A stretch of DNA of 64,000 nt. Origin: Niveispirillum sp048066115. GTDB lineage: Bacteria; Pseudomonadota; Alphaproteobacteria; Azospirillales; Azospirillaceae. Under the pieces are notes generated by a model. The model did no database searches and had not been told where the DNA came from. It saw nothing but the letters and a program-made list of their open reading frames with translations. The stretch spans positions 1 through 64,000 of the forward strand of contig NZ_JBLTYX010000025.1 of assembly GCF_048066115.1 (NCBI RefSeq). The letters run 5' to 3'. The position numbers and the translations under genes are program-made. Shown piece by piece: positions 44,202 through 53,125 of the stretch; the stretch's first letter is position 1, and each line of letters starts with the position of its first letter.

Positions 44202-45263
44202 GTGTTTTCTCACATATCATTGAAGATGGTGTGCGAAATGAGCCAGGAGTCGCCGATAATATTTTCCTTCAGTGGCGGAAACGCGCTGGGGGCCTATCAT
44301 GGCGGCGTCTATGATGCGTTGTGCGAAGCAGGTGTGCAGCCGGATTGGATCATCGGTGCCTCTATCGGCGCGGTGACCGGCGCCATCATCGCCGGCAACC
44401 CGCCGGAGGAACGCCTGAATGCATTGCGGCGCTACTGGCGCTTGGCGTGCATCGACAGCCCGCCGCCGCCGCCATGGATCGATCCCGAGCGATACAACGG
44501 CGCCCACCTCCTCCAGGCATTGTTGCTGGGCCGGCCGGGACTATTCGGCAGCCGTTTTCCCGGACCGCTTTCGCTATTGCCGGGGATGCCCGACGACGTC
44601 GCGATGCTGGATCACCATCCCATGGAAGCGACGCTGCACCGGTTTGTCGATTTCGAACGGCTGAACGGTGGGGAGGTGCGGCTGACCATCGGCTGCCTCG
44701 ATATCGAAACCGGAGAGGAGGTCTATTTTGACAGTTCCCGCGACCGGATAACGGCACGCCATCTCCTGGCCAGCACCGGCGTCATGCCCTTGTTCCCGCC
44801 GGTCGAAATCGACGGGCGATTGCTCGGTGACCTTGTCTACCGGAACAACATGCCGCTCGATGTCGGGCTGACTGAGATGGCGGAGCGGGAGGTGACCTGC
44901 ATCGCCAGCGAACTCTTCACGATCCAAGGCCGCAGGCCGATCGACCTGCCGGGAACCCTGGATCGCGGGCTCGACCTGCTCTGCGCCGGGCAGACCCAGC
45001 GGACCGTCGAGGCACTGCGCCGCGAACATGCCCTGCGCGGCCAGTTGGGCTTGCCTGGGAAAATCGACATGCTTCATGTCGTCCACCGGGCCGCGCCTGA
45101 TGAAAGACATGGCAAGGCACTGAACTTCGCCGGCCCCGTCCTGGCGGAGCGCTGGCGGTCGGGCCTTTCCGACATGCGCGCGGCGCTGGCGCGATGGCGG
45201 GGACAGGCGCGGCAGGACCGTTTCACCTATATCGGGCCGGTCCGTGACGCCGCGTCTTCGTAA
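44202..45263 (+). CDS. Patatin-like phospholipase
   Basis: An esterase of up to 353 residues with the patatin fold. The oxyanion loop is SGGNALGAYHGGVYDALCEA (about residues 24-43), the nucleophile elbow is IIGASIGAVTGAIIAGNP with Ser54 in GxSxG, and the dyad aspartate is probably in EIDGRLLGDLVYRNNMPLD. It hydrolyses acyl esters, typically membrane lipids or storage polymers. In-frame ATGs at 44226 and 44238 are possible starts; none has a strong ribosome site. The upstream region is AT-rich and shows no EcfG site. It stands alone on the plus strand. Confidence 0.88.
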   Translation: MFSHISLKMVCEMSQESPIIFSFSGGNALGAYHGGVYDALCEAGVQPDWIIGASIGAVTGAIIAGNPPEERLNALRRYWRLACIDSPPPPPWIDPERYNGAHLLQALLLGRPGLFGSRFPGPLSLLPGMPDDVAMLDHHPMEATLHRFVDFERLNGGEVRLTIGCLDIETGEEVYFDSSRDRITARHLLASTGVMPLFPPVEIDGRLLGDLVYRNNMPLDVGLTEMAEREVTCIASELFTIQGRRPIDLPGTLDRGLDLLCAGQTQRTVEALRREHALRGQLGLPGKIDMLHVVHRAAPDERHGKALNFAGPVLAERWRSGLSDMRAALARWRGQARQDRFTYIGPVRDAASS

Positions 45264-45956
45264 AGCACCCGACTGCGGGTCCAGCGCCCTAATCATGTTG
45301 GTAACGCTCGAAGGCGCAGAAACTGAACGGCCGAAATGGTGTGAGGATGGGAAGTGGTCCGTCCGCGTCGTTCCTGAATACCCAGCAGCGTATCCAGGCG
45401 GAAAGCCCATCCCCATCCACCGGCTTTTACCGGATTGACCGACAACCGCCAAGCAACGGAACGGTCCGATGGTCAGTCCGCCCTTACCCTCCCACCGCAG
45501 GAGGACCCAAAGGCTGTCGCGACCTGGGACCAGCTGGGCCGCCGCCCGGCGGTGCCACTGCCTGCATCGTTTCGTCCAGCAGTTCAGGGGCAGGGCCATC
45601 AGACCCTGCGGGTCTGAACCTTCTCATCGCAACTGCTCTCGCGGCTTCTTACTCCGTGCAAACGAGAGAAGTGCAAATGGTTCCGTTGCAAAGAATTGGT
45701 TAGCGCCATGGATTGGCAATGTATAGTAGAATAATTGATGAAAATGGCAAGAAAAGATGTTAGTATTATCTGATGCCTTTTAGGCATATGGCTTTCGATT
45801 GATCTGAATATGTCGATTTGCACGGCAATTTTAATAACTGTCATTTTGTAATCATGGATTTGAGATTCATTTTCACTGGAACGATCTCTCCTGCTTCCTG
45901 TTGGGATCATATGCCGGCGTTTCCTGGTCGGCGTCTCTTCCATGAAGGATAGATCC
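45264..45956. other. Long gene-free region before manganese catalase
   Basis: No gene is supported in these 693 bases. The first half is GC-rich with short open frames lacking domains. The second half (about 45660-45880) is strikingly AT-rich and ends in the promoter of the catalase gene. The AT-rich stretch may be a horizontally acquired or curved-DNA promoter segment. Confidence 0.45.
45878..45902 (+). promoter_or_regulatory. EcfG-type stress promoter of manganese catalase (GGAAC-N16-TGTT)
   Basis: GGAAC (45878-45882) is followed after 16 bases by TGTT (45899-45902), 54 bases before the catalase ATG. Catalase genes are classical members of the EcfG regulon in alphaproteobacteria. Confidence 0.7.
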
Positions 45957-46856
45957 ATGTTCATGCACAACAAGCGGCTGATGTACACGGTGCGCGTCGA
46001 AGCGCCGGACCCCATGCTGGCAAGCCTGATGCTGGAACAGTTCGGCGGACCGGACGGGGAACTGGCGGCGGCGATGCGCTATTTCACCCAAGGACTGGCG
46101 GACGAGGATCCCGGCCGCAAGGACATGCTGATCGACATCGCCACTGAGGAACTGAGCCATCTGGAGGTGATCGGGTCGATCATCGCCATGCTCGGCAAGG
46201 GTGCTCGCGGCCGGCTGGCCGAAGGAGTGGATGCCGGTTCCGGGCTGCTGACCAGCCTGACCGCCGGCGGCGAGAGCCACACGCTCTCCCTCCTCTACGG
46301 CGCCGGCCCCGCACTGGTCAATTCCGCAGGCGTGCCATGGACCGCCGCCTATGTAGACAGCCGGGGTGACCCCACCTGCGATCTGCGCTCCAACATTGCC
46401 GCCGAAAGCCGGGCCAAGATCATCTATGAACGTCTGATCAACGTGACCGATGATACCGGCGTGAAGGATGCGCTGACCTTCCTGATGACGCGCGAGATCG
46501 CGCACCAGAAATCCTTCGAGAAGGCGCTCTATGCCATCGAGGGCAATTTCCCGCCCGGCAAGTTGCCGGGTAACCCGGTGTTCACTGACAAATACTTCAA
46601 TTCCAGCCAGGGGGAGGGGGATACCCGCGGTCCCTGGAACCAGGGCGACGCCTGGGAATTCATCGACGAGCCCGCGGAAATGGCCGCCGTCGACGGCGGT
46701 GACGGCAGCGCCACGGTGAAGCTGGCGGCGTCCGACACCCGTGTGCTGAATAAGATGCTGCGGCGTACGGCTTCACGGCCGGACATCGACCCGTTGACCG
46801 GGGCGGAACTGGGCAGTGGTACAGAAGGGGATGTCGGGAAAGCACCTTTGTCCTGA
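45957..46856 (+). CDS. Manganese catalase
   Basis: A 299-residue non-haem catalase that disproportionates hydrogen peroxide at a dimanganese centre. The ligand helices are visible: GGPDGELAAAMRYFTQG, DIATEELSHLEVIGSIIAML (EExxH), NIAAESRAKIIYERL and LMTREIAHQKSFEKALYAIE (RExxH). The fold is followed by the usual C-terminal tail (DPLTGAELGSG). ATG 45957 is preferred because AAGGATAGATCC lies in front; a five-codon longer start exists. The gene is monocistronic with an EcfG promoter and a terminator. Confidence 0.95.
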   Translation: MFMHNKRLMYTVRVEAPDPMLASLMLEQFGGPDGELAAAMRYFTQGLADEDPGRKDMLIDIATEELSHLEVIGSIIAMLGKGARGRLAEGVDAGSGLLTSLTAGGESHTLSLLYGAGPALVNSAGVPWTAAYVDSRGDPTCDLRSNIAAESRAKIIYERLINVTDDTGVKDALTFLMTREIAHQKSFEKALYAIEGNFPPGKLPGNPVFTDKYFNSSQGEGDTRGPWNQGDAWEFIDEPAEMAAVDGGDGSATVKLAASDTRVLNKMLRRTASRPDIDPLTGAELGSGTEGDVGKAPLS

Positions 46857-46872
46857 TGCCGAATGGCCAAGC

Positions 46873-46907
46873 AGCCCCGGCGTGCTTCCTGCGCGACGGG
46901 GCTTTTG
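46873..46907 (+). terminator. Intrinsic terminator after manganese catalase
   Basis: AGCCCCG pairs with CGGGGCT and is followed by TTT; it lies about 20 bases after the catalase stop. Confidence 0.65.
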
Positions 46908-46922
46908 CCTGCCGACAAGGCT

Positions 46923-47105
46923 TCAATCCGGCGGGCCAAGCCGCCGCGGGGGAGTTGAGTAAGATGGTTGCTTCTTCCTGGGCAACTGGCGTTTCCAGCG
47001 CCGGCGGGTATAGATGTAGACATAGACCATGACGGCTGCGAAAAGGACCGGCAGCCCGATTAGGTCGAAAAGGTACGCCCAGTCGACTTCGTGCGTTGCG
47101 TTCAT
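46923..47105 (-). CDS. Small single-pass membrane protein
   Basis: A 60-residue protein with one transmembrane helix (about residues 10-31: LFDLIGLPVLFAAVMVYVYI) and a strongly basic C-terminus (RRRWKRQLPRKKQ), so the tail faces the cytoplasm. Its ATG overlaps the stop of the FAD/Rieske oxidoreductase by three bases, indicating translational coupling and a possible anchoring or electron-transfer partner role. No family is recognised. Confidence 0.7.
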   Translation of the reverse strand: MNATHEVDWAYLFDLIGLPVLFAAVMVYVYIYTRRRWKRQLPRKKQPSYSTPPRRLGPPD

Positions 47106-48739
47106 GAGCGTCGTCCTATGTTGCGGAGTGGGGCTGCGTTCCCGCTGACCGGTTTCAGAGGGGCGGTTGCAGGACCGGCCAGTACCGACCCGTCGATGGC
47201 GAAGCGGCTGCCATGGCACGGGCAGTCCCAACTGTTTTCCAGCGGGTTCCAGCGCACGGTGCAACCGAGATGGGTACAGGTGGCGGACACGTCCACATAG
47301 GCGGCGACGTGCGTTCCATCCAGCCGCACCACGGCACCCGATCCGGGCGGGAAGGCGGCCAGCGAGGCAGCGTCGCTTCCAAGGGCGCCGCCGATCAACT
47401 GGCGCGCGACATCGATATTTTCAGACAGGGCGCGCTTCAGGTTCCGAAGCGGCTTGCGGGATGGGTCGTACAGGTCCGTCCAGGGATTGGCCCGGCCTTG
47501 CACCAGATCGGTCAGCAGCATGCCGGCGATGGTGCCATGGGTCATGCCCATGCCGCTGTCGCCCGTGGCGATGACGATGTTGGCGGTATTGGCGGGATCG
47601 CGCCCGATGAAGCCAAGCCCGTCGAAAGGTTCAAGCACCTGGCCCGACCAGCGGTAGCGGCACTCGCCCGCCATGGGAAACAGTCGCCGCGCCAACTCCT
47701 CCAACCTTGTGAAACGGGTGGCCATGTCTTCGGCTTCGCCTGTCTTGTGGTCTTCGCCACCCACGATCAGCAGGTCCGGTTCGCCCGGATGGGTCGCCGG
47801 CTGCATGCGCACATAATGACAGGGATCTGCGGTATCCCACCAGAGCGCCGGTTCCACTGCCCCGACCGGGATGGCCAACGCCACGGCATAGGTGCGATAG
47901 GGCGCCTGCTTGGCATGGATGGCATATTTATCGACAATCGGACTGTTGGTCGCCAGCACGCAGGCCCGGCTTTTCAACGAACGCCCATCGCCAAGGCTGA
48001 TGAGGGCATATTCACCACCCTCCACCCCGATGACCCGCTGGCCGTGGACGATCAGACCGCCGCGGTCGGTGATGAGGAGGGCCAGTGCCGCCAGATATTT
48101 GCCGGGATGGAACTGTCCCTGCTGCGGGAAGCGGATGGCCGGCCCGATGCGGTGGTTAGGCATGGCCGCGTCTTCACACAGCTCGGCCCCGGACAGGCCC
48201 AGCCGGTGGGCGGCCGCCAATTCATCCTCGATATAGGTGGCGTCGGCATCTGTATAAGGGATCAACCAGCCGTCCAGGCGGCGGAAGTCGCAATCGATCC
48301 CTTCCTCTGCAACGATGCGTTCGATCCTCTCGATGGCAGCCGCGTGGCTCGCCACCGCGAGGCGCGCTTTGTCCAGGCCGACCTGCTCTTCCAGGAAGGC
48401 GAGGCCGTCATCGATGACGTTGGAAAGATGGGCCGTGGTCCTGGCACTCTCCCCGCAGCCGCCGGGGCGGTCCTTGTCGACAACCAGGACCTCGCGTCCT
48501 TCCTTTTGCAACAGGTAGGCGGTGGTCAGTCCGGCGATACCCGCACCCACCACCACGATGTCGGCCACGCGTGCCTCCTCGTTGCGGGCCATCATGTAGG
48601 GCTCGAAGGCGACGGCGGAATCCATGTCGAGGTCGGATGGGGTGGGTGGTTCCCCAGGATGCGGCATCCGCGCCTGGCTGGGCGCCGCAGCGGTGTCCGG
48701 TGTCATCCACGGGGAAAGGGTTTGACCGTTACCGGGCAT
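47102..48739 (-). CDS. FAD-dependent oxidoreductase with C-terminal Rieske domain
   Basis: A 545-residue protein. An N-terminal DAO-type FAD domain starts with the dinucleotide motif DIVVVGAGIAGLTTAYLLQK (about residues 60-79) and VVDKDRPGGCGESARTTAHL, and includes GLGFIGRDPANTANIVIATG. The last 100 residues are a Rieske [2Fe-2S] domain with CTHLGCTVRWNPLENSW and CPCHGSRFAIDG, giving two Cys-His pairs. The pair FAD plus Rieske in one chain is a known family of unknown substrate, common beside stress genes. It is followed in overlap by the small membrane protein. Confidence 0.9.
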   Translation of the reverse strand: MPGNGQTLSPWMTPDTAAAPSQARMPHPGEPPTPSDLDMDSAVAFEPYMMARNEEARVADIVVVGAGIAGLTTAYLLQKEGREVLVVDKDRPGGCGESARTTAHLSNVIDDGLAFLEEQVGLDKARLAVASHAAAIERIERIVAEEGIDCDFRRLDGWLIPYTDADATYIEDELAAAHRLGLSGAELCEDAAMPNHRIGPAIRFPQQGQFHPGKYLAALALLITDRGGLIVHGQRVIGVEGGEYALISLGDGRSLKSRACVLATNSPIVDKYAIHAKQAPYRTYAVALAIPVGAVEPALWWDTADPCHYVRMQPATHPGEPDLLIVGGEDHKTGEAEDMATRFTRLEELARRLFPMAGECRYRWSGQVLEPFDGLGFIGRDPANTANIVIATGDSGMGMTHGTIAGMLLTDLVQGRANPWTDLYDPSRKPLRNLKRALSENIDVARQLIGGALGSDAASLAAFPPGSGAVVRLDGTHVAAYVDVSATCTHLGCTVRWNPLENSWDCPCHGSRFAIDGSVLAGPATAPLKPVSGNAAPLRNIGRRS

Positions 48740-48771
48740 GGGATTGCTCCTTGGCTGTCATTTTCCGGCCG

Positions 48772-49155
48772 TCAGCCCAGGATCGCCACCAGCAAAGCCG
48801 CCACGCCCAGCAACAACAGACCGTGGGGCATCCAACTGCGGTGGGAACGATCACGCGGTTCGCCCGACATGGTCTTGGCGTCCGCATCGCCGGGTGCCGG
48901 CTCCGACAATGCCGGGGCCGGTGGACCGGCCGAGGCGGGGCTGCCGCCGGCCTCTTCGTCCGTGCCCAGCGGAGCGGCGGCGGGATCGGGGAAGGGAACC
49001 TTATCGCCCGTGACGCCGCGATCGATATCGATGCGGTGTCTGTCGATGGTCGTGGCCGGTTCATCCGACGTGGGTGTGGAACGCTCTGCCGGGGTCCGGC
49101 CATCGTTCGGCGGTCGGGACATCCTGGTTCGGGATCTATCGAGATCGGCCAGCAC
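48772..49155 (-). CDS. Uncharacterised tail-anchored protein
   Basis: A 127-residue protein, mostly disordered and rich in Pro, Asp, Arg and Ala, with one C-terminal hydrophobic helix (MPHGLLLLGVAALLVAILG) that would anchor it in the membrane. The GTG at 49155 has GGGAGG very close upstream, while the ATG at 49122 (MSRPPNDGRTPAERS) is an alternative. It precedes the FAD/Rieske gene by 32 bases on the same strand. No function can be given. Confidence 0.5.
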   Translation of the reverse strand: MLADLDRSRTRMSRPPNDGRTPAERSTPTSDEPATTIDRHRIDIDRGVTGDKVPFPDPAAAPLGTDEEAGGSPASAGPPAPALSEPAPGDADAKTMSGEPRDRSHRSWMPHGLLLLGVAALLVAILG

Positions 49156-49262
49156 AGCCTCCCTGCATCACATGGGTCATTGCATGTTGCATGCTGTCGG
49201 ATCGGCCCTCGATGACCAGATGCGGCGGTCCCGCTAGCGGTGGCCGGCCATGATGCACCTCC

Positions 49263-49535
49263 TCATTCCTCCCGGCGGGGAACAATGGTCAGTTGCTGGA
49301 CCACGACACGGCTGGGCTGGGTGAGCAGGTAATGCACACCGACGGCGATATCCTCCGCCCGCAGCATCTTCTCCTCGTTGATCAGGTTTCGCTGCTTTTC
49401 GGCCGGCAGGTCGGGATAGTGCAGGTCGGCGCCCGTGAAGCCCGGCTCCACCAGCGACACCTTGATCCCCTTTCCGGCACGCTGGCCTGTGAGATCGGAC
49501 TGCTCGGTATGGGTGTCGTTCAGATTGGTCATCAT
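49263..49535 (-). pseudogene. Truncated short-chain dehydrogenase
   Basis: The 90-residue frame joins about 20 polar residues to the C-terminal part of an SDR enzyme (KGIKVSLVEPGFTGADLHYP, EEKMLRAEDIAVGVHYLLTQ, VVQQLTIVPRREE). The Rossmann nucleotide-binding start and the Tyr-x-x-x-Lys catalytic centre are missing, so an internal deletion has removed most of the enzyme. AGGGAG precedes the ATG, so a short peptide could still be made. Confidence 0.7.
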
Positions 49536-49575
49536 GGGCTCCCTGGCCGCATGCGGGCTGCGGGCTTGGAAAGCG

Positions 49576-49604
49576 GGAGAGCCGCCGCAGGGCGGCGGCT
49601 CTCC
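49576..49604 (-). terminator. Perfect 13-bp hairpin downstream of the repeat protein gene
   Basis: GGAGAGCCGCCGC and GCGGCGGCTCTCC form a perfect stem with a three-base loop, 18 bases after the stop of the minus-strand gene at 49622. The T tract is short, so it may be a transcript-stabilising hairpin or a terminator. Confidence 0.6.
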
Positions 49605-49621
49605 TGAACCGATCGTCTTGA

Positions 49622-51004
49622 TCAGCGGCGGTTCTCCCACCCGCGGCGGGACGCTTCGGCATGGCCACGGGGGTCGCCGAACCAGCCGCCATGGCCGCGG
49701 CGGTCATCGTCGTCATCGTCGCGGCCGCGGCTGCTATAGCGACGGTCGTCATCATCACGGCTGCTGCGCGATCCACGGCGGCCATCGTCTGATGCGAAGC
49801 GACCCTGATCATCGCGGGGGCGGTCATTGCCCGACGAACGGCCACGGCTGCTGTAGCCGCGGTCGTCGTCATCCGACGTAAACCGGCCCTGGTCGTCGCG
49901 GGAGCGGTCGTTGCCCGAGGAGCGGCCCCGGCTGCTGTAGCCGCGGTCATCATCGTCATTGTCGCGGCGATGCTCCCAGCCGAGGCGGGACGCCTCGGCA
50001 TGGCCGCGCGGGTCGCCGTACCAGCCGCGGCCGCGATCGTCATCGTCGTCCCGGCCGCGGCTGCTGTAACGGCGATCGTCATCATCCTCGTAACGGCTGC
50101 TGCGCGAACCGCGACGATCATCATCGGACGCGAAGCGGCCCTGGTCGTCGCGAGAGCGGTCGCTGCCGCCATTGCCGCGGCCATAGCGACGGCCGTCGTC
50201 GTCACGGCCACCGCCGTGGGACCGGTCGTCCCGGTGTTCCCAGCCCAGGCGGGATGCCTCGGCATGGCCGCGGGGATCGCCGTGCCAGCCGCTGCCGGAG
50301 CTGCGATCATCATCGCGGTCGTACCGGCCGCTGGACCGACCGCCGGATGACCCGCTGGTGAAGCGGCCGTCATCGTCGCGGGGGCGGTCATTCTGGTTTC
50401 GTGCCATGGGATAATCCTCCGAGGGGATTTCGTACTGCCGGCCGAACATGTCGAGGCGGAGAATGTTCAGCGCCGGCGTTCGTGGTTGCAGTGTCTCCGC
50501 CTGTTCCTGGGGCGCGTCCTTGCGCGCCTTGATCTTCGGGGCGATCTCGGCGAGGTCGGCCTTTGCGGTGGCGGCGAGGGCGAAGATGCCGCTGTCGGCC
50601 GCCGCCTCCTGTCTGCCGAGCGCGGTCATCAACTGGGTCAGGACAGCCTGCTCGGCTTTCCGATCTTCACCGTCCTGCTGGCCCATGCGCAGATCGGCCA
50701 GCAGAACCCTGGCCAGATCGTGCCAGACCATCGTCCGCCGCAACTCCGGCTCCGGCACGCCGGCCTTTTCCAGAGCGGGGAGGATAAGGCGATCGATCAT
50801 ATCAAGATGGGAAAGGCAGCGGTCGAGGGCTTGTGATGCATCCGACCCTTCCCCAAGCGCGGTGATCAGGACTTGCTGGTCACTGCGCATCTGTTCAAGG
50901 GGATCGGGAGGGGGTGTTTCCTTTTGAGATACATCTTCCTTGGACGCAGCATCTTCGGTCGGCGCCGCTGCTGCGGTGCCTTTGGTCGGCTTCTTGGGAT
51001 CCAT
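49622..51004 (-). CDS. Fusion of a helical domain with a KGG-like stress repeat protein
   Basis: A 460-residue frame. Residues 1-200 form a helical domain (LEQMRSDQQVLITALGEGSD, RTMVWHDLARVLLADLRMGQ). The remaining 261 residues are a low-complexity D/R/G/S-rich protein with three copies of GDPRGHAEASRLGWEHR-type units, related to the KGG stress-induced repeat, and repeated RSRDDQGRFASDD blocks. The C-terminal protein has its own ATG at 50407 with GGAGG eight bases upstream, so it may also be made separately. An EcfG promoter lies at 51042-51066. KGG proteins protect against desiccation-like stress, but their mechanism is unknown. Confidence 0.7.
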   Translation of the reverse strand: MDPKKPTKGTAAAAPTEDAASKEDVSQKETPPPDPLEQMRSDQQVLITALGEGSDASQALDRCLSHLDMIDRLILPALEKAGVPEPELRRTMVWHDLARVLLADLRMGQQDGEDRKAEQAVLTQLMTALGRQEAAADSGIFALAATAKADLAEIAPKIKARKDAPQEQAETLQPRTPALNILRLDMFGRQYEIPSEDYPMARNQNDRPRDDDGRFTSGSSGGRSSGRYDRDDDRSSGSGWHGDPRGHAEASRLGWEHRDDRSHGGGRDDDGRRYGRGNGGSDRSRDDQGRFASDDDRRGSRSSRYEDDDDRRYSSRGRDDDDDRGRGWYGDPRGHAEASRLGWEHRRDNDDDDRGYSSRGRSSGNDRSRDDQGRFTSDDDDRGYSSRGRSSGNDRPRDDQGRFASDDGRRGSRSSRDDDDRRYSSRGRDDDDDDRRGHGGWFGDPRGHAEASRRGWENRR

Positions 51005-51041
51005 GACGCGACATGCTCCTGTCTGGCGGTCACATGAAAAG

Positions 51042-51066
51042 AACACAAATCCGCCAGGATGGTTCC
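51042..51066 (-). promoter_or_regulatory. EcfG-type stress promoter (GGAAC-N16-TGTT)
   Basis: On the minus strand GGAAC (51066-51062) and TGTT (51045-51042) are 16 bases apart, 38 bases before the ATG at 51004. Confidence 0.7.
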
Positions 51067-51261
51067 AAAAAAACACAACAAAATGCCAGATGTTGAAGTG
51101 GTTACATTCACGATTGATTTTAACATCTTTGGTTTGTTATTTCGAACATCCCCTGATTTTCGTTCTATTTTAGACTCATTTCACGAAGTACCGAGAGTTC
51201 GATTTGATGAATACCGTGTATCGGTGACTTGACGTTGTCGCCCGATCCCATTGCGAGACTT

Positions 51262-52437
51262 TCAAGGCTTCATCACCACCTTGATGCAGCCATCCTTCTT
51301 GTCGCGGAAGGTGCTGTACATTTCCGGTCCCTGGTCCAGCCCGACCCGGTGGGTAATGACGAAGGACGGATCGATCTCCCCGTCCATGATCTTGGCCAGC
51401 AGCGGCTTCATGTAGCGGTGGGTATGGGTTTGGCCCGTGCGGATGGTCAGGCCCTTGTTCATCACCGCCCCGAAGGGGATGTTGTCCAGCATGCCGACAT
51501 AGACGCCGGGGACGGAGACGGTGCCGCCCTTGCGACAGCAATAGAGGGCTTCACGCAAGGCATGCGGCCGGTCGGTGCCGAGCATCAACAGGGTCTTGGC
51601 CTTGTCCATCACCGCGTCGAAGGAACCGCCGACATGGGATTCCGTACCAACCGCCTCGATGCAGCGGTCGGGGCCGCGGCCGTTCGTCATCTCCATCAGC
51701 CGGTCATAGACGCTGCCGTCATCGTCGAAATTGATGGTTTCCGCCCTGCCGACGGCCGACGCCATGGCGAGACGTTCCGGCACACCGTCGATGGCAATGA
51801 CGCGGCCGGCACCCAGCATCCAGGCGCATTGGATGGCGAACTGCCCGACGGGGCCGCAGCCCCAGACGGCCACGGTGTCGCCCGGCTCGATCTCCGCATT
51901 CTCCGCCGCCATGTAGCCGGTGGGAAAGATATCCGACAGGAACAGGGCCTGCTCGTCCGGCAACCCGTCCGGCACCTTCAGCGCGCCGACATCGGCGAAG
52001 GGGACGCGTATATACTCGGCCTGCCCGCCGGCATAGCCGCCGGTCAGGTGCGAATAGCCGAACAGGCCGGCCGGCGCATGGCCCATGGCCTTGGCCGCCT
52101 TCTCGGCGTCGGGATTGGAGCGGTCGCAGAGCGAGAACATGCCCTTGCGGCAGAAGAAGCAGTCGCCGCAGGAGATGTTGAAGGGAATGACGACGCGGTC
52201 GCCCACCTTGAGGCTGGTGACGCCGGAGCCGACCTCCACCACCTCCCCCATGGTCTCGTGGCCCAGGATGTCGCCGCTTTCCATCTCCGGCATATAGCCG
52301 TCGAAGAGATGGAGGTCGGAGCCGCAGATGGCGCAACTCGTCACCTTCAGGATGACGTCGGTCGGATATTCGATGCGTGGGTCGGGGACGGTGTCGTATC
52401 GGACGTCGCCTTTGCCGTGCCAGCACAGGGCCTTCAT
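51262..52437 (-). CDS. Zinc-dependent alcohol dehydrogenase, formaldehyde dehydrogenase-like
   Basis: A 391-residue medium-chain dehydrogenase. The catalytic zinc region is SCAICGSDLHLFDG and GHETMGEVVEVG, structural zinc cysteines are CGDCFFCRKGMFSLCDRSN, and the NAD-binding motif is VAVWGCGPVGQFAIQCAWML. It belongs to the glutathione-independent formaldehyde dehydrogenase-like group that is frequent in stress islands; the substrate is unproven. ATG 52437 has GGAGAAAGATC upstream, and the open frame upstream has no homology. No EcfG site was found in front. Confidence 0.92.
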   Translation of the reverse strand: MKALCWHGKGDVRYDTVPDPRIEYPTDVILKVTSCAICGSDLHLFDGYMPEMESGDILGHETMGEVVEVGSGVTSLKVGDRVVIPFNISCGDCFFCRKGMFSLCDRSNPDAEKAAKAMGHAPAGLFGYSHLTGGYAGGQAEYIRVPFADVGALKVPDGLPDEQALFLSDIFPTGYMAAENAEIEPGDTVAVWGCGPVGQFAIQCAWMLGAGRVIAIDGVPERLAMASAVGRAETINFDDDGSVYDRLMEMTNGRGPDRCIEAVGTESHVGGSFDAVMDKAKTLLMLGTDRPHALREALYCCRKGGTVSVPGVYVGMLDNIPFGAVMNKGLTIRTGQTHTHRYMKPLLAKIMDGEIDPSFVITHRVGLDQGPEMYSTFRDKKDGCIKVVMKP

Positions 52438-52484
52438 GATCTTTCTCCAAATGGGATTAATCGGACCGCATCGCGCAAATGCCT

Positions 52485-52510
52485 GGAAACATGCACCAGC
52501 CCGCTGCGTT
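52485..52510 (+). promoter_or_regulatory. Weak EcfG-like promoter (GGAAA-N17-CGTT)
   Basis: GGAAA (52485-52489) and CGTT (52507-52510) are 17 bases apart, 64 bases before the membrane protein gene at 52574. The -35 element deviates by one base from GGAAC. Confidence 0.4.
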
Positions 52511-52573
52511 GTCGGCTTGTGGAATTGCATGCCGTGGGTGTCTTCACCCGTGGCGTAGGAATGGAGGCCGCCC

Positions 52574-53125
52574 ATGGAACCCACGACTTTGCTGTTGCTC
52601 TATTTCGTGGTGCCGGTCTGGTTCCTCGCCGGCTTCGCCGACTGGCTCTGCCATCGCGCCACCGACATCGAGCATACGGCCGGACCCAAGGAGAGCCTGC
52701 TTCATCTGTTGATGTACGCGGAGGTGGCGGTGCCGTTGCTGGCCTGCCTGTTCCTGGACATCAACGCGCTAGTTATCCTCACGATGATAGCGGCGTTCCT
52801 GCTGCACGAGGCGACAGCACTGTGGGATGTCAGCTACGCCGTCAGCCGCCGCGTCGTCACGCCGCTGGAACAGCATGTCCACAGCTTCCTGGAGATGGTG
52901 CCGCTGATGGCCATCCTGCTGGTTCTGCCCGGCCACTGGGACCAGTTCCTGGCCCTGTTCGGATTTGGGCCGGCGGAAGCCGATTTCAGCCTTTCCTGGA
53001 AGGATCGCCCGCTTTCCGCCGCCTATCTCGTGACGGTTCTGGCCGCGGCCTTCCTGGTGGAACTGCTGCCTTATCTTGAGGAACTGCGGCGCGGGATGCG
53101 GGTCCGCCGGGCACGGCGGCCCTGA
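52574..53125 (+). CDS. Polytopic membrane protein of a conserved stress-island family
   Basis: A 183-residue protein with four to five transmembrane segments (TLLLLYFVVPVWFLAGFADW, LMYAEVAVPLLACLFLDINA, LVILTMIAAFLLHEATALWD, FLEMVPLMAILLVLPGH and a C-terminal helix). Conserved His and Glu residues (DWLCHRATDIEH, LLHEATALWD, EQHVHSFLE) lie at membrane borders and look like a metal or quinone site, loosely recalling membrane hydroxylases. No function is established. GGAGGCCGCCC precedes the ATG. Confidence 0.7.
   Translation: MEPTTLLLLYFVVPVWFLAGFADWLCHRATDIEHTAGPKESLLHLLMYAEVAVPLLACLFLDINALVILTMIAAFLLHEATALWDVSYAVSRRVVTPLEQHVHSFLEMVPLMAILLVLPGHWDQFLALFGFGPAEADFSLSWKDRPLSAAYLVTVLAAAFLVELLPYLEELRRGMRVRRARRP

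Noticed and set aside
49970..50350. Alanine/valine-rich plus-strand frame
   Set aside because: It is the antisense of the repetitive D/R/G-rich gene; low complexity on one strand produces low complexity on the other.
49622..50407. Repeats in the KGG-like gene considered as a CRISPR array
   Set aside because: Units are in-frame protein repeats of unequal spacing without unique spacers, and no cas gene is near.
52485..52510. GGAAA-N17-CGTT as a firm EcfG promoter
   Set aside because: One base deviates in the -35 element, so it is listed only as a weak candidate.
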